A DNA stretch of 64,000 bases from Ixodes scapularis (Eukaryota; Arthropoda; Arachnida; Ixodida; Ixodidae): contig NW_024609836.1 in assembly GCF_016920785.2 (NCBI RefSeq), forward strand, positions 7,620,406 through 7,684,405, read 5' to 3'. The notes under the pieces were generated by a model, which worked only from the letters and a program-made list of their open reading frames with translations, was not told where the DNA came from and ran no database searches. Of this stretch, positions 39,801 through 51,330 are shown one piece after another. A program made the position numbers and the translations under genes. The first letter of the stretch is position 1. Each line of letters starts with the position of its first letter.

Positions 39801-40145
39801 GTAAGTTCCGACGAATAACGTGTTGGAATGAGTTCACCTTTCGCGATGCCTTTACGTTGCCACAGATACGGTACGCCGGCAACGACGTACGACTCGGCGG
39901 GATGGCTGCAACGGCTGCTGGCGGTAGCTGCCGGGACGCGCGCGCAGTCGCGGAGGCGCAACGAGAAAGCGCGTGCGCGTGATCTGTACCGAGGGTTCCC
40001 AAAATTCCTGCCGTCGTGGCGCTGTACGTTTCGCAAAGGGTATATTAAGCAATACCAAACAAGTATGCCGTAAAGCGACCGTCATCTCCGAAGGCGAGTT
40101 CCATCTGAGGGGAATTTGTCGTATTGTCTTCTAGCAAACGACATA

Positions 40146-40290
40146 CCTAGCTCTCCATCCGAGTAGGTGCGCACAACGTCTTCGACGTAACGCCATATCT
40201 TGGGCCTCTTCGCCGGCAAGGCGAATGAGTCGGCAAAGACTTCGCCGAGAACGGCTGCCTCGTCGTCACTCGAGCTGGAGCTAAGCTTGT
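40146..40290 (-). CDS. Possible exon of a HARBI1/PIF-like nuclease gene (partial)
   Basis: A minus-strand frame reads SSSSSDDEAAVLGEVFADSF, then a Lys/Arg-Pro linker and WRYVEDVVRTYSDGEL, then hits G|GTATGT, a plausible splice donor near 40147. An acidic Ser/Asp stretch followed by Y-V-x-D-x-V-x-x-Y-x-D-x-E-F is typical of the N-terminus of HARBI1-like transposase-derived proteins. No ATG or matching downstream exon is visible in the window. I infer a family resemblance only. It could be a decayed Harbinger element or chance. Confidence 0.3.
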
Positions 40291-40319
40291 ATCTCCGTCG
40301 CTGTCGCTGATTTCGCTGC

Positions 40320-42068
40320 TACTGCGTTTTATTAGACCTCCTGAAATTAACTGCAGCGATGTCAGCGCCGCAGTATGCTCGAGCCAGTCGGTCATGACAA
40401 GAGGAACGAAAGCAAGCACAGCAAGAGAGCCCACCCCGCAATCGAAACAAAAAAAAACAGCGAAACTCCTTCATTCCCCCGCGGCAACGTTGATAACGAA
40501 ACTGAAATGTTGCGAGTGACTACAGATCGTACTCCCCCGAGAAAGGCTGCGCGGAGAACTACTCCGGGTCCGGGCGGTCTGTCCGAGGAAGACACAGTTT
40601 AGGCGGCACATTCGTTTCTTACATCTTTCTGCATGATCACAATCGAAACATCACGTGCACCCTATATTCAACCAGAAAGGGTCACTACATTTAACTCTTA
40701 CGCGCTTATTAAAACCAGATCTGCTTCTCGCTACCACTGCTAGGAGATTCTATGGACTACTTCCATAAACCCCTGCGTGCAACACGGCGCACGTTGCTCT
40801 TTGGAAACTTATAGTTGGCCAGGGAGGAGAGTGGCATGGTTTCGGTTTCGATCGGCAGCGTGAACTATTAACGGCCGTGATCTCACGTTTTTTGGTCACG
40901 AGAGCATCATTTTTGCTCTCTAAACTAACCTAAATGGCCAGACCTCGAATCTATAGCACAAGCCCGAGACGTATAGCTTGTCTTCACACATGCTTGTTGC
41001 ATTTTTGTACACTATCGAGCCTTTCTGTTTGCATTTCGAGATATATGTGAACGAGCCAGTGCTGGAAATCTCGACGCTGCGTAGCTCCGGGTTGCTTGTG
41101 TACGAGTCAACAAGCTGTAACGACCAATACGTTTGCATACATCAAACTCGCACCTTTACAGCTGGTCAGGAAGTTTGTTTGCTTTGTGCGTCCATAGACG
41201 AAATATTATTTTTTGCAACTACTCTTTTTCTTAATACGCCTAAGTACGTGAGGTAAAACTTGGAGGCGCCATTGAAAAGCTCAATTTGAATACACATCTT
41301 ATCTCTTATCTGTACTGACCCGCAGCACTGCACGAAGCTAAGTCCCCACCCGCTTGCATTCCACTAATATTCAACATCGCGTATGCACATAAAATTTTTC
41401 TGCAATCATATAGGCACATTCCCACACACAAACCGTTTTAAGAAAGCAAAAGTCGAGCAATTGTGTGAAAAATGTCGCACCGTTCGCCGGAAGCGCGTCG
41501 GACGGGCGTGAACCTCTATGCGGTGTACCAAAGGAACGAAACTATTCAAAGCGCATTTGACGGTTGCTAATGGCCGTAATATTTATGTGTTTGCTTTCTT
41601 CCTGACTGAGTATGCCGAGATAATTTCAAACACACCGTTCAGACACAGATCTTGGGCGTCAGTAAAAGCTCGTCCAAAAAGGCTTAGCGAAGAGTAGGAG
41701 ACGCTTTTTAGAGCCTCCGTCGTAGCTAGCCGATCTCAGCGTTTGCGAAAACCTAATTTCCTATCAGCGTAAAATTTGAGTGGGCGATATATGATGACAC
41801 GAGGAAGACATCATAGTAATTTGTGTGCCGTAATTTGTGTGCAAGGAAATTGCCCCAGTTTTCGTTTTGTATCGTTCGAGAATGAATCAGATAATCGAAA
41901 ACTCAAGCGGCGCATTCGGTCACGGCGTGATAGCATGAAAGGAAGCTGCTCAATCGAAACCGAAACTGAGTGGCCAACTAGTTCCCAGAGGGCACTTCGT
42001 GGAAGCGTCGTGTATTTCTTCGTGCCCCCGTTTTTTTTCTTTCTTTTTTTTTTATAGAGTAGCACAGT
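40320..42068. other. Intergenic, no gene recognised
   Basis: Average composition with only short, low-complexity or overlapping open frames. No RNA gene or conserved repeat identified by eye. Confidence 0.4.
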
Positions 42069-42115
42069 AGCACAATTATATATTTGCGACTTTGTGTCGC
42101 AATATATAATTGTCG
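42069..42115. repeat. Near-perfect AT-rich hairpin
   Basis: ACAATTATATATTTGCGAC and GTCGCAATATATAATTGT are inverted with one extra T and a ~5-nt loop. Confidence 0.6.
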
Positions 42116-42235
42116 CAATAAATAATACTTCGACTAGAACAGACCTCATCCAGCATCGAGCCAGCTGTTGATAGACTTTGCTAGAAAGCCGATCCAGCAT
42201 CCAATCCAAAGCCGGACAAGGTGAAGGTGAGCAAA

Positions 42236-43270
42236 CACAAATGGCGAGCGAGACGTTGGCGTGGTTCGCGGCATGGTTCAGGTACGGTGGCTCCAGGGTT
42301 GAAAAATTGTATGTGACAGTGGTGGCGAGTGAAAGCGCTGCATGTAAATCTATGCGGGGCAGAAGTCGCTCGAAGTTACCGCCTGTGCTTTGATTTTGAT
42401 GTTCGTGTTCTGTCGGTTTCGTCGTATGTAGGCCTAGTGAACCAACTTCCGCTCAACAACGCTTGCTGGTGGTTGACTCGACGGTGTTGACGGCCCTTCG
42501 CCGTATCCCGACGATCGTTTCGTCGGCATGTCCCGCAAGACGGAGTAGCCGTCAAGTAAGAGAAAGTACGAGCAGCAGGAAAGGGATGCGGCCGCGTATT
42601 ATTTCGTAGTGGCGAGCGGCGGCACTTTTCTGTTTACGTTCGCGCACGTTTTTGCATCGGCTTCTGCCCGTTCGTGGTGTAGATGCCCTTTGCCTTTCGT
42701 TGCATCGCGCTGTTTCCACGCTTCGAGCGCACCTTCGGGGCTCCCGGCCGAGTATGGACGAGTGTCGCGCCGCTAGCCCGGCGAGACGGCGATCGGTCGG
42801 CCGCGGCCTACGTGTGTTGTTGTAAGCGTTGAAGTAAAATTAAGGGGGGGGGGGGGGATAGAGTCAGTCGTGTACGCGCGCTAAGCGCATTTGTCACTGA
42901 CTTGGGGTAGGGTGAGAGGGGAGAAAAGTGTGGGAGAAGATAGAAGTAGGAGTCGGGCGTCAGCAGCGTCGTCTCACCGTCCCGCTAGCTCGTCATCCCA
43001 TCGTCGCGCTTAATCCGTGAGTGAGTGTATGTGTGTATGTGTGTGTCTGTGGGGGGGGGGGGGGGGAGGGGTTTAGCACTGGTGGCTGGCACCGCGCTGT
43101 GTCCGGTGATCAAGGCGGTCTCCGGGGGCGACAACCAACACGGCGACCGCGCCGTGTTGGTGGAGGCATGCTAGCTCGCCCAGACGCTGCTGGCGGGGCA
43201 TCAGTTTGTGCCGTCCGCGAGACGCTTGTCCGTTATTTTATTTATCCTTGCATCAGGTTTTAGATTATGA
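42236..43270. other. CpG-rich segment with G-runs and an 11-bp hairpin
   Basis: High CpG density, two long poly-G runs (around 42845 and 43052) and a perfect hairpin CCAACACGGCG / CGCCGTGTTGG at 43135-43160. It resembles a promoter island for the downstream plus-strand gene, but no TSS motif is convincing. Confidence 0.3.
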
Positions 43271-43870
43271 CGGTAACCTTGCATTGTTTGCCATACTTCG
43301 CAAATTCGCAACACTTTTTCTGCAGGCGACTCCTAGAGCCGCTCGTCAAATTTTGCAGCACGCAATGCAACTTTTTTTTTTTTTTTTCGACACAACATTT
43401 TTTTTTTGCATTATAACTTAGCGGTATATCGAAACTTTCTGCTCGTAGCGCAATCGCACCAATGCTGAAAAATTCCGCACGTACTGGCTAACCGTCATCA
43501 TCGTAAGCTCGGCTCGTTTTTCCGAGTTCACAACAAACAAAACTAGGTTCCTTCTATGAAAATACGGTGTATTGTTAAATACCGGGCAAGCGCGCACTCA
43601 AACTTTGGAAATAATCGCAAAAAAATGGGGGATGGGTGCTTGTCCGGTCGTCAATTTTACATATAAATGTACTGTGCGTATTTCCTCAGATCTCACAAAT
43701 TTGGTAATGGGTGCTTAATGTGGAATGGGTGGATGCACGGTATTCTACGGTATGTCCAGGCAGTTAGCGGCATCCTACGCCTTGGTAAGCACAACCGCGC
43801 GTTGTGAAGTCCACCACCGGCATGGCACAGGGCCCCGTCCTTACCTAGCGTGTCGCCTTATGCAAGGAAT

Positions 43871-44047
43871 GTATACTTCGTTCGCCCCTAAGCTGAGACT
43901 AGAATCTCCGCCTTCAGTGCGAGCTCGCTGGCTTCTGCAGTGCTTTGGTTGCGCGTGCCTGCGTGATTGCACTTGAGTTAGGAAAGGCAGAAAGTTTGTG
44001 TTAAAGGCGGAGCTTCTAGTCTCAGCGTAAAAATGAACGGAGTATAG
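43871..44047. mobile_element. MITE-like element, ~177 bp
   Basis: Imperfect terminal inverted repeats of ~45 bp. The left arm contains CTGAGACTAGAATCTCCGCC and the right arm its complement with one change (AGAAGCTCC). A TATACTYCGTTC outer segment is shared by both arms. No ORF inside and the target duplication is unclear. Non-autonomous DNA transposon by inference. Confidence 0.6.
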
Positions 44048-45956
44048 TCGAAACGCCATTGCCATTGCTTGAAAAACTGGATGTAAATAAGCTGTTATCA
44101 CGAAACCGTTGCAAGTAAAAAGCTACAAAGCATGATGTAAACAGACCTTTACACGAAATGAGCACCGTTTTTCTCTTTTACTGCTACTTTTATTACGTGG
44201 CGTATATCGGAATGCGACGCCGTCGTGTTTCATTGTGGCCGTGCATGGGGATATAGCCATGGAGTTATTATAATATATGCTAAAGGTTGCGAAGACCTGA
44301 CAGTGTGAAGTAACTTGAACGAACATCATGTTTGACCACGCCATTTATTCTAGTGAGGAGGAGTACTGTTCATCGAAGAGAATGACGAAATAACAGCGGC
44401 GCCCGTCCCTCTGTTGTGGTTCGATGTGAGTATGAAACAACGGCGTGAGGCCAAGCAAAATGTTTGGGGCGGACATCTTGTCTCGTGTGCGAGCGGGCCG
44501 AGCACCAGACCCTGACTGGCCTTCGTTCAGAGCATCAAGTTTGCAGAAATGCAGTAAGTATTATTTTGTACTGTTCCTTTTCACCTAAAGTCCTGATAAC
44601 GTTCTAGCACACATTTTTGATCTGCCCTCTGTTAGCGTGCTTGACCAGGTTAGCTTGCGTGCAGTTGCTCAATTTAGTTAGCACCATAATCTTCGTAGTG
44701 ACACATGCACAATTACAGTAGTGACCGAGTCCTTCAATACACTACTGGTCACAAAACTTTGTCGTAATGCTGTGGGAAAGCATTGCATGCTGACAAGAAC
44801 GGCCGTGGTGCTGTCCTACTCTGGAGAGGTTCGACGGACAGCTTAGAGGCTTGTTTTTAGGTGCAGCAAGTTCGCTTCGGCGCCGTGCTGTGCAGCTTCT
44901 GTTTGTACCTTGAAATGTTGTACCAATGGCCCGATTTTGGTGTTTTATGAGATTGAGATCTCGGCAGGCTTGTACTGAGGGAGCTGACCTTTCTTTAACA
45001 GACACGCCTGCTAACGTGATTAAAGAGGGAGGATTTGTCTGCCCTAGAGTGTCATTTGCTGCGGGAAACAAGACGCCGTTGCGTCGTCTGCTACCAGAAC
45101 CGAAGAAAGGTGGATCATCTGTTACACGCTGTATGCTGCAAGTGAAACGATAGAAAACAAAGTTGAATTTGGAACTTCTGCTATTTAACAAGGGGAGCAA
45201 TTGATGACCTGTGCTTTACTTGGAAGTGTCTATTCACTCTAAAGCGTCATATGCCTAGGCGCGAGGTATCATGTGACCACAGAGCAGCCACTTGCAGCCA
45301 ATTTTGTTTTCTATACCAGGGAAAGTGTTCTTAACGGGATTCTCTCCCATTCTTAGACGGTTGATAGTTTAAAAAAAAAGGCCGTCCTGAAAGCCCAGAA
45401 AATGGCAGTTCCAACAAGGGTACAGGCACCAAGCTAGGCCTAATAGGCACAGACCTATATATCAGATTTTTAAACTGGTGCTTATCGCAGCGCGTCTCGC
45501 GTTCGTCGCCGACGAATCATTATTTTTATTTCCTTTGATTGTCAAAACACATCATAAAACTTTGTGGGAGCATTCATTTTGACCGTACAAGCCAAAACTG
45601 TGAAGTTCTGAAAATTGGGGCCGTGTCTCCTTTTCAGAAAGTTTATTTGATTAACACTTTTTTTTATTAAATTTATGAATATTGCATACAAATTATAACG
45701 TCTCTTAAATTTTTACAAACACTTGAAACACTCACTGTGTCTGGCAACCGTTTCAAAGCTACCCAAACCATCCGAAACACCTGAAGGTTCAAGCGTTCTT
45801 CTGAAACTTCCCGAAACCCAAGTTTCTGAAAAAGTTTCTTGGCATCATCAGTGCATAATGTTGATCAGCAAAATGGATAATGCTTTCTTATGCCTTGGTT
45901 ATCTTGCAGCCTTCGACGTTCAGCTGCTTAGGCCGTGATAGACCTGCACATCCAGA
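44048..45956. other. Putative upstream part of the plus-strand gene; donor at 44,553
   Basis: At 44,545-44,560 the sequence AGAAATGCA|GTAAGTA is a strong donor with an ATG just before it. Spliced to an acceptor at 45,955 it would continue in frame with the exon at 45,957. Acceptors at 45,910 and 45,930 are alternatives. The remaining sequence shows nothing recognisable. Confidence 0.3.
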
Positions 45957-48900
45957 ATGGGCACCTACAGCAGCAGAACAGGGAACTGCAAGTCTGTTGG
46001 GCAGGTGCTCGGGCACGTGGCGTCTTTCAAGCACCAGGGAGAGCAGGCGAGGCCCGGGGAACAGGCGACGCCCCAGGAACTGGCCAGGCCTGAACCACCC
46101 GAGCTGTTCCTGATGCCTCTCCGCAACATGGAACAGCTTAGTGCTGCAGAAGCGCAGCTGAAGAACTTCACCAACAGTATACTGCCGGTATTTATGTGAC
46201 CTCTTTTTCACAATATTGACGGGCATAAGGCTGAGATTCTTACTTTGTGGTTTAACTTGGGTTATCTGAAGATTTATGCAAATGGGGTTGGAATGTGGAC
46301 TGAAGCCTTTTACCGTAATATTTCAAATGGATGCCCACCCAAACTATGTTTTAAGCACAGTCGGTGGCAAATTAAAAATGAGTAAGTTGCCCTACTTTCA
46401 ATATGGGCCTTCTGTTATTTTTAACAGCAGAGTGCATGCACAGCCAATGCACAATGGAAGGCTATTTATTGTAAGGGGTACCCTTAAACTGAACCCTGCG
46501 ATAGAATTGTGTCAAGGTGACTCAACGCCAGTTGCACGTTTTGCAAGTCAGCTTTAGTAGCCTGCGTAAAGTTTTTGCAATTGTTAGACTTAGTTTCATA
46601 GAGGCTACTGAAGGGAGAAATGATGGACGGTGGCCACCAAAAATGAAATATTTGTGCATCATTACATTTTTGAACAGTTCTTTCCACCCGAAGGTCGTGT
46701 AGACAAGAGGCCTTCATGTGCATCCTCATTGAACGGCATTTTAAGTCTTTTTCAACTGCCGCTTCTTGAAATATTTTTAAGTAAAACATTTCACAACGGG
46801 GGAAGTAAAATCGCCCAACAGATTTGCCTTTGGGTGCTTACAATATGTCGGCCTGCAAATAATCATAAATCATGCTGATTTGCTACGACACTTCTGCCCG
46901 TTTTATCCTTAGAAGTTAAATTCCGCACCTGCAACAACTCTCGCCGTGAGTATGTGTGCGGAGCACGCACAAACCTGCCTGCGTGCTTTTTGTGTTTAAT
47001 GCTTGCTTGACAGAAGGATCGAGATGCTGTAGTATATATTGGGCTTCTTTTGGTTTTGTTCCTGTTCTCACTTGAGGCTATAGTCAAGAGATCTAAATAT
47101 TTAGGGCGATAAATTCATTTGTGCTTTCGGCATCTGCTACAGAAGTAAAGGTACATGCTTGAAAATAACTTTTAGCCTGGTCTAAAATCGCTTTTGAGCG
47201 TGCCCATTATATGCATATGCCCAAACAAATTTGTAAGGGGTTGCCAGGTAAATCTTAATCAATTCCATCTTTACTTTACATTAGTAGTGCTTTTCCAAAA
47301 TGACATGTTAACCAGTCCTAACCGAAGGTCACCCTATGAGAGGAAATCAAATTTTCCAAGGTGAAAGAGTAACTGTCATTGCATCGCCACTTTATTCAGG
47401 GGTTGTGAGTGCATGCGTAGCTGTGTCTCCAGGCATAGCATACGGTAGTCGCACAAGCGATTATTACACGAGACGAGCTTGAGCTGAGTAAGTTGGTTCA
47501 TTGGCCTACAGGGCCACAACTGAGTCAGCACTAAACAAAAATATGGAAAGGTAACTACTCATACTGTGCTGCTGTTGCCATGTTTTGCAACTATGATAAC
47601 GGTTTTGGTCAATTCCTGCCTTTTTATGTCTTTTTCAATTCCAGTCTTCGTAAAGTCGCAAAATAGGTGATAAATTTGTAGGGTGACTAGCCGGCAGCTG
47701 GACTAAGCTTTAACAGTCAAGATGCGCAGGGTCTTGAATGCACTGTTTTGAGAACCACATACATTATTAAAATTACTGAGTGGATGCTGATGGGCAAAGA
47801 GGATCCATCAAAACGTTTGCAAAATTTGAACGTTGCAACAAATTGGACTGACTAATGAGATTTAGCGGAGTATGGAAGGAAATATTTTAATCTTTGTGGT
47901 TTCGTCTAAGACAGGTAGAGTTGCCATATATTCTTATATTTTTTATTCTCTCTCTAGTAAATATTGTAACATTTTGATGCATGTATAGTGTGGCTTGCTG
48001 CATTTACCTGGGCATTCACATTCTCTTACTTAAGACATGTTCATACCATTGTATCTGCATATAAATAACTTTATTGACATATTGAGAACACATTTTGTCT
48101 TTCTAGGAGGAGCAGCTCGTGTCTCTAGGAGACAGCAAGAACCTGCAGAAGGTGGTGCGTGAGATAGTGGGACGCCTGTTCTCAAAGCAAGTCCAGGAGC
48201 AGTTCTTCGGCCCTTCTGGGCTACCAAGGAAAGTCAAGGTTCAAGGACGCCATGATGTGTAAGGTGGTCATCGGTAATGCATATTCTTTACTAGCTATTA
48301 AATTGATGGTATCTCTATTGGAGCTCAATAGACAAGCACAATCTTTGAAATATGGTGACAATTAAAGGGAAACTGAAACACTTCTTGACAAAAAAAACGA
48401 GTTATAGGTGACTTCTGGCATATTTTTGTCCTGTGAATCTGAATATCGCTTTCGCTTTCGTTTTCCCCGAAGGTGTAACTAGACGCGAGAAAACACGAAA
48501 AACCTCAGAGCAGTCGTAACGTCGTACTAGGATCTTTGGGGCGCCAAGCACGTGTCGCTCGTGTGGGCGGCGCGTGCAATTGCAAGCTTGCCAGTTGTAT
48601 TTTTCCACACTGACGCCAGTTGTGGCGCCTATTTCTGACCTTTTTACAAATACAAGAGTTCACGTGCATAGGTTTGACAGGAGCTGAAGATGAGCGAAAG
48701 CAGAAATTCCGAAAACTCCCAGCATGACGTCACGCCCCGGGAAGGAGGGGCTTCAGCTGTACTTTAGAAATTAATTTCTGCAGCCTCCGTGCACCAGATT
48801 GAAAAAATAAACTGGATATTCCTGATCCTGGAGGCCATATCAAGACGATTTTGGTGTTCTTCCTCAAATACAGAACAGCTTCAGTTTCCCGTTAAGTTTT

Positions 48901-49640
48901 GCAATATGCAAAATTTAAGTCGTCAATTCCTGTCGTTTTTTTTTTTTTTTTTAATTTGATTTGCATTATCTATTATGAATATCTCCTGTGTTAGCATTCT
49001 CGGAACCTTCATACTGAAAAGCAGCGTTTTGAAGGAACTGTAAAAAAAGGTTTTTGTTGGTCTTGTCTTGTTATCCTGTTAGTTTCCAGGTTGAAAATCT
49101 AATGACGACCATTTAGAGGCCTTGGTCTGTAGAGTGTCAGTTGGGGAAGTTTTGCTCTTTTTTTTTAACCACTTATCTCTGCACTCCACCCCTTCCTGCC
49201 CCCCGCCCCGTCTCGCCCCCCATTTCAGATTAATAGGATGTTGCGTGAAATAACCATATGCCTCCATAGAATCTGCACCTTAGCGTGGTAGCCAAACCCA
49301 CAATCTCCACCTCTGTGGTGCTCTCTTTCTGTTACCTTTGAATTGCAGGCTAGGTGAGGGACCTATATTTACACGAAGGAAACGCTCACAAACTGCAGTG
49401 TGTGAGCAGCACCCTGTGTGTAGCTAGTATGCAAGATATTGGCTTCCCCTATCCCTCAACTATTCTGTGTGATCTGACAATTCTCTTTACAGGTGCCATA
49501 CAAAGTTGCACTCGTGCAGCGTGGATGCGGTGCAGAAGTGGCTGACGGGCAGGGAGGCGGGCAAGGGCAATAGAGTTAAAAAGACGGACACTCCACTGGT
49601 GGTTCCAACCGCCTTTGACGATGAGGGACACTCTGGCTGA
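45957..49640 (+). CDS. DUF4806-like protein gene, three visible exons
   Basis: Exons 45957-46187, 48107-48258 and 49493-49640 join through canonical sites (CCG|GTATTT, CTTTCTAG|GAG, GT|GTAAGG, CTTTACAG|G) in a continuous frame. The product includes ELFLMPLRNMEQLSAAEAQL, then EEQLVSLGDSKNLQKVVREI and VGRLFSKQVQEQFFGPSG, and a C-terminal SVDAVQKWLTGREAGKG. The first part matches my memory of DUF4806 domains (function unknown). After GPSG the +1 frame (YQGKSRFKDAMMCKVVI) looks more family-like than the spliced frame, so a 1-nt indel is possible. AATAAA follows 31 nt after the stop. The 5' start is uncertain. Confidence 0.45.
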
Positions 49641-49670
49641 GGAGCTAGCTGCTATGGATGCACGAGTCAC

Positions 49671-49676
49671 AATAAA
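49671..49676 (+). terminator. Poly(A) signal AATAAA of the DUF4806-like gene
   Basis: AATAAA about 31 nt downstream of the TGA at 49638-49640, on the coding strand. It supports the end of a transcribed gene here. Confidence 0.5.
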
Positions 49677-49679
49677 GAA

Positions 49680-50029
49680 TGTCACGGTAAAAAAAATTTT
49701 GTATGTTCCCTTCTTGTACTACCCACAATATGCATCTGGGCGACAGATGAATGGGACATGTCGTCTCAACGACTATACAATATTTGCCATGAGTATACTG
49801 TATACATGGAGGAAGTCAATTGTTCACACAGAATTGTTTCTTAAAATTGCACAAATACTAAACCGGCTTTTTTCAGTTCAAGGCCAAAAAACATGTTAAA
49901 AACGGTCAGCACCTATAAAAATATGAAAACCAATAAAATAGTTTGGACTGAGAAATTTAGCATTTCCACGTTTAAGTCAATTTGATCTACTGAGAAGTTA
50001 GCTGTTCAAAAATTCAGTAGGATGTCATT
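49680..50029. other. 3' flank of the plus-strand gene, nothing recognised
   Basis: AT-rich unique-looking DNA without conserved motifs. Confidence 0.4.
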
Positions 50030-50465
50030 CCTGGGCTTTAAAGCCCGACACAGCTAGCATTCTGCTGGTTCTATGCTGGGTACACTGAATGACGCATACG
50101 CTGGTGCTGATCCGCAATTTCGCAGGCACTGACCCGCAAGTATGCTGGCACTGATCTGTTTTTACGCTGGGACTAATCCGCAGTTGGACTGGCTCTGACC
50201 CGGAAACACGCTGGCACACTGATGGTTTCCTACCGTACCACCGGTTCCATGCCGGGGATCTGTGTCGGGAGCTCGCTGGGAACATCCCGTATTCCCGGCA
50301 TCCCGGTTTCCCAATAAGGTCCCGGTACCGGCCGGATTCCGGCATTGGGCCCGGCCGATGTCGCCCCTTGGGGCGTTTCCGGTACTGGCCGGTATCGCTA
50401 TCCCGGCAGGCCAATACCGCCCCATCCCCAACCCGGCGTGTTGTGCTACATGGGGCTAGGCAGAA
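50030..50465. repeat. Inverted copy of the GGCCGATATCGG minisatellite family
   Basis: From 50040 to 50220, ~36-bp imperfect units with GCTGGCACTGATCC-like cores. From 50260 to 50430, GC-rich CCGGTACCGGCCGG motifs. The right edge TGTGCTACATGGGGC is the complement of the left edge of the 37,588 block, so the two copies are in opposite orientation. Long open frames across this block are repeat artefacts. Confidence 0.65.
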
Positions 50466-51204
50466 AGGTTGATGAGACCCTTGATAAGACGCTGCTAGCC
50501 TACCGCCAAGTAGGGAAAGGGATACGGGGAGGAAAATAAATACAAACTCAAAACAGAAAGATACACGTGTAAAAACGGGTAACAAACCTGCGCCATTCCA
50601 AAACAAAGCAGAGCGAAGCGCGCGCGGGCGCGCGCATACACACTCACACGCACATACGCGCGCGCACGCGCGGAGTTTACAAAATTTGCACGCCCGCGGC
50701 CTTAAAGGCCGCTGTACAAACGGGACGTTTTGCAGGGAAAAACCTTTATCCCGAAGCTGGGGCACGGGGAGGGAAAGGGCCAGCGTTGGATGGAAAGAGC
50801 GTCTAGAGAATGGGATTAGTCTCGGGGCGAGCCATCTTTTCGAGAAAGAGTGGGGACGGAACAAAGCTGGCCGTGGGGGTTCCGGCTACCAGGTGGAAGA
50901 AAGATAAGCTTGTCAAACGGCGACGTCGGATGCGAGGACGGGCACGTCAGAGAATTTGAAAATAGCTGCTTGATTAGCTGGACGACCCAGTGCGGACTAC
51001 TGGCTTTAGAAGGTGACTCGGATGAAGAAAACTCGTTTTGCTCCAAAACTCTAAAAGCATTCTGGAACGTGAACTCTTGCCACAAATAAATATAACACAT
51101 GCATGAAAAACTTCGAAGGCACCTAAGCTTTCGCCTATGATGTGAGAATCCGTGAGCATTACAGCCAGAGTTATGTTGGCGCAACTTACAATAAAGAAAA
51201 AAAA
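50466..51204. other. Low-complexity CG/CA-rich spacer
   Basis: Includes a (CG/CA)n stretch around 50,610-50,670 and otherwise unique-looking DNA. The motif GTTATGTTGGCGCAAC near 51172 is repeated at 51210, at the start of the SINE-like segment. Confidence 0.4.
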
Positions 51205-51208
51205 AACA

Positions 51209-51330
51209 GTTATGTTGGCGCAACGGATAGCGCGCTAGTTTCACGATCAAGAGGGCCTAGCTTCAAAACCGGGCAGGGGATGGTTTTTTTATCCTGTTCT
51301 TTTTTTTATTTCGTTTATTTTTGTTTTGTT
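51209..51330 (+). mobile_element. tRNA-derived SINE head
   Basis: A-box TGGCGCAACGG at 51216-51226 and B-box-like AGCTTCAAAACC at 51259-51270, 43 nt apart as in tRNAs, followed by a T-rich tract. The layout fits tRNA-derived SINEs such as tick Ruka elements. The B box has decayed, so it may not be transcribed. Confidence 0.5.

Noticed and set aside
42236..42393. Protein-coding exon starting MASETLAWFAAWF
   Set aside because: The short frame in a CpG-rich block has no homology I recognise and no supporting splice acceptor. GTACGG after the Trp-rich start is only a weak donor.
50025..50864. A 279-codon minus-strand frame
   Set aside because: It runs through CG/CA low-complexity DNA and the minisatellite block, has no domain, and is explained by repeat composition.
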